Positions 63,798 through 64,000 of a stretch of 64,000 bases of DNA are shown here, piece by piece. Every line of letters begins with the position of its first letter. Position 1 is the first letter of the stretch. The stretch spans positions 1,426,001 through 1,490,000 of the forward strand of contig NZ_CP041983.1 in assembly GCF_014522325.1 (NCBI RefSeq), given 5' to 3'. The notes beneath the pieces are model-generated. The model had not been told where the DNA came from. It saw only the letters and a program-made list of their open reading frames with translations, and made no database searches. The stretch comes from Lactobacillus sp. PV012 (GTDB lineage: Bacteria > Bacillota > Bacilli > Lactobacillales > Lactobacillaceae). The translations under genes and the position numbers were made by a program.

Positions 63798-64000
63798 ATG
63801 AATATTGGAAGTGACTCTTTGAATAATACAGATTCTGTAAAACTACCAACTGGCTGGCATAAAACTTTTATTACCTTATGGGCCGGGTGTTTTATTACTG
63901 GTCTAGGGTATTCGATGACTATGCCATTTATTTCACTTTTTATGGAACAACTTGGCAATTATAGTAAATTTCAAATTAACCTTTATTCTGGTTTAGCATT
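63798..64000 (+). CDS. Start of an MFS-family transporter, 3' end outside window
   Basis: About 67 residues are visible: a short polar N-terminus, then helix 1 (FITLWAGCFITGLGYSMTMPFISLFM), typical of MFS efflux proteins including the proton-coupled multidrug group (MdtG-like). The start is either ATG 63798 or the in-frame TTG 63819, the latter better spaced after TTGGAAGTGA. The gene continues past the right edge. Confidence 0.8.
   Translation, partial: MNIGSDSLNNTDSVKLPTGWHKTFITLWAGCFITGLGYSMTMPFISLFMEQLGNYSKFQINLYSGLA

Overview
The window is low-GC Gram-positive DNA, roughly one third G+C. Gene content points to a host-associated Lactobacillus of the acidophilus/johnsonii/gasseri group: an inducible-type ornithine decarboxylase, SLAP/SH3-like secreted proteins, an NlpC/P60 hydrolase, a MurE next to an aspartate/glutamate racemase, an IMP dehydrogenase without CBS domains, PepF and C69 dipeptidases, a feruloyl-esterase-type hydrolase and a rsmG-noc-parA-parB cluster. 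The species assignment is inference. Most of the window is ordinary chromosome, with one intact insertion sequence. No prophage, CRISPR array, rRNA or tRNA was seen.

Layout. 1-4.9 kb: an amino-acid permease (cut by the window edge) diverges from an ornithine decarboxylase and a second PLP enzyme; a tandem array of 52-bp AT-rich units follows. 4.9-9.4 kb: a BceAB-like peptide-resistance transporter, a 560-bp gap that may hold a small RNA, and hflX. 9.4-13.2 kb: cell-envelope genes (basic secreted protein, frameshifted L,D-transpeptidase, NlpC/P60 hydrolase with a WalR-like box), a guanylate-kinase homologue and a DUF2187 protein. 13.2-17.5 kb: a polysaccharide polymerase/ligase-like membrane protein, an IS3/IS150-type element inserted in the loop of that gene's terminator, and two conserved unknowns. 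17.5-21.9 kb: a candidate structured ncRNA, a split ThrE exporter, a frameshifted ABC-F gene and an LCP ligase. 22-26.8 kb: pepF, then guaB-guaA under a guanine riboswitch with terminator. 26.8-32.1 kb: a metal ABC transporter and the fruR-fruK-fruA operon. 32.2-36.4 kb: racemase, murE and a VanRS-type two-component system. 36.5-45.8 kb: a heterodimeric ABC exporter, DUF1129, ychF, DUF951, parB, parA, noc and rsmG, all on the minus strand. 45.9-54.8 kb: cvpA, apbE, a tyrosine phosphatase, two FMN reductases (one frameshifted), TetR, a C69 dipeptidase, an HrtAB-like transporter, a histidine phosphatase and a cinnamoyl-esterase-like hydrolase. 54.8-58.4 kb: a phnD-phnC-phnE-phnE transporter preceded by a leader with a 58-codon ORF running through a terminator hairpin. 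58.5-64 kb: secreted and membrane proteins, a membrane-anchored glycerophosphodiesterase and the start of an MFS transporter.

The least explained items are: the phnD leader (short ORF plus attenuator); the 52-bp hairpin-forming repeats; the candidate ncRNA at 17.5-17.7 kb; the face-to-face promoter pair inside a nested palindrome between the permease and the decarboxylase; the three TTTCAC half-sites at the rsmG-noc-parAB promoter; and the IS placed exactly in a terminator loop so that it supplies the upstream gene's stop codon. Three genes carry single-base frameshifts, all of them apparent losses of one A on the coding strand. They may be real, programmed, or sequence errors.
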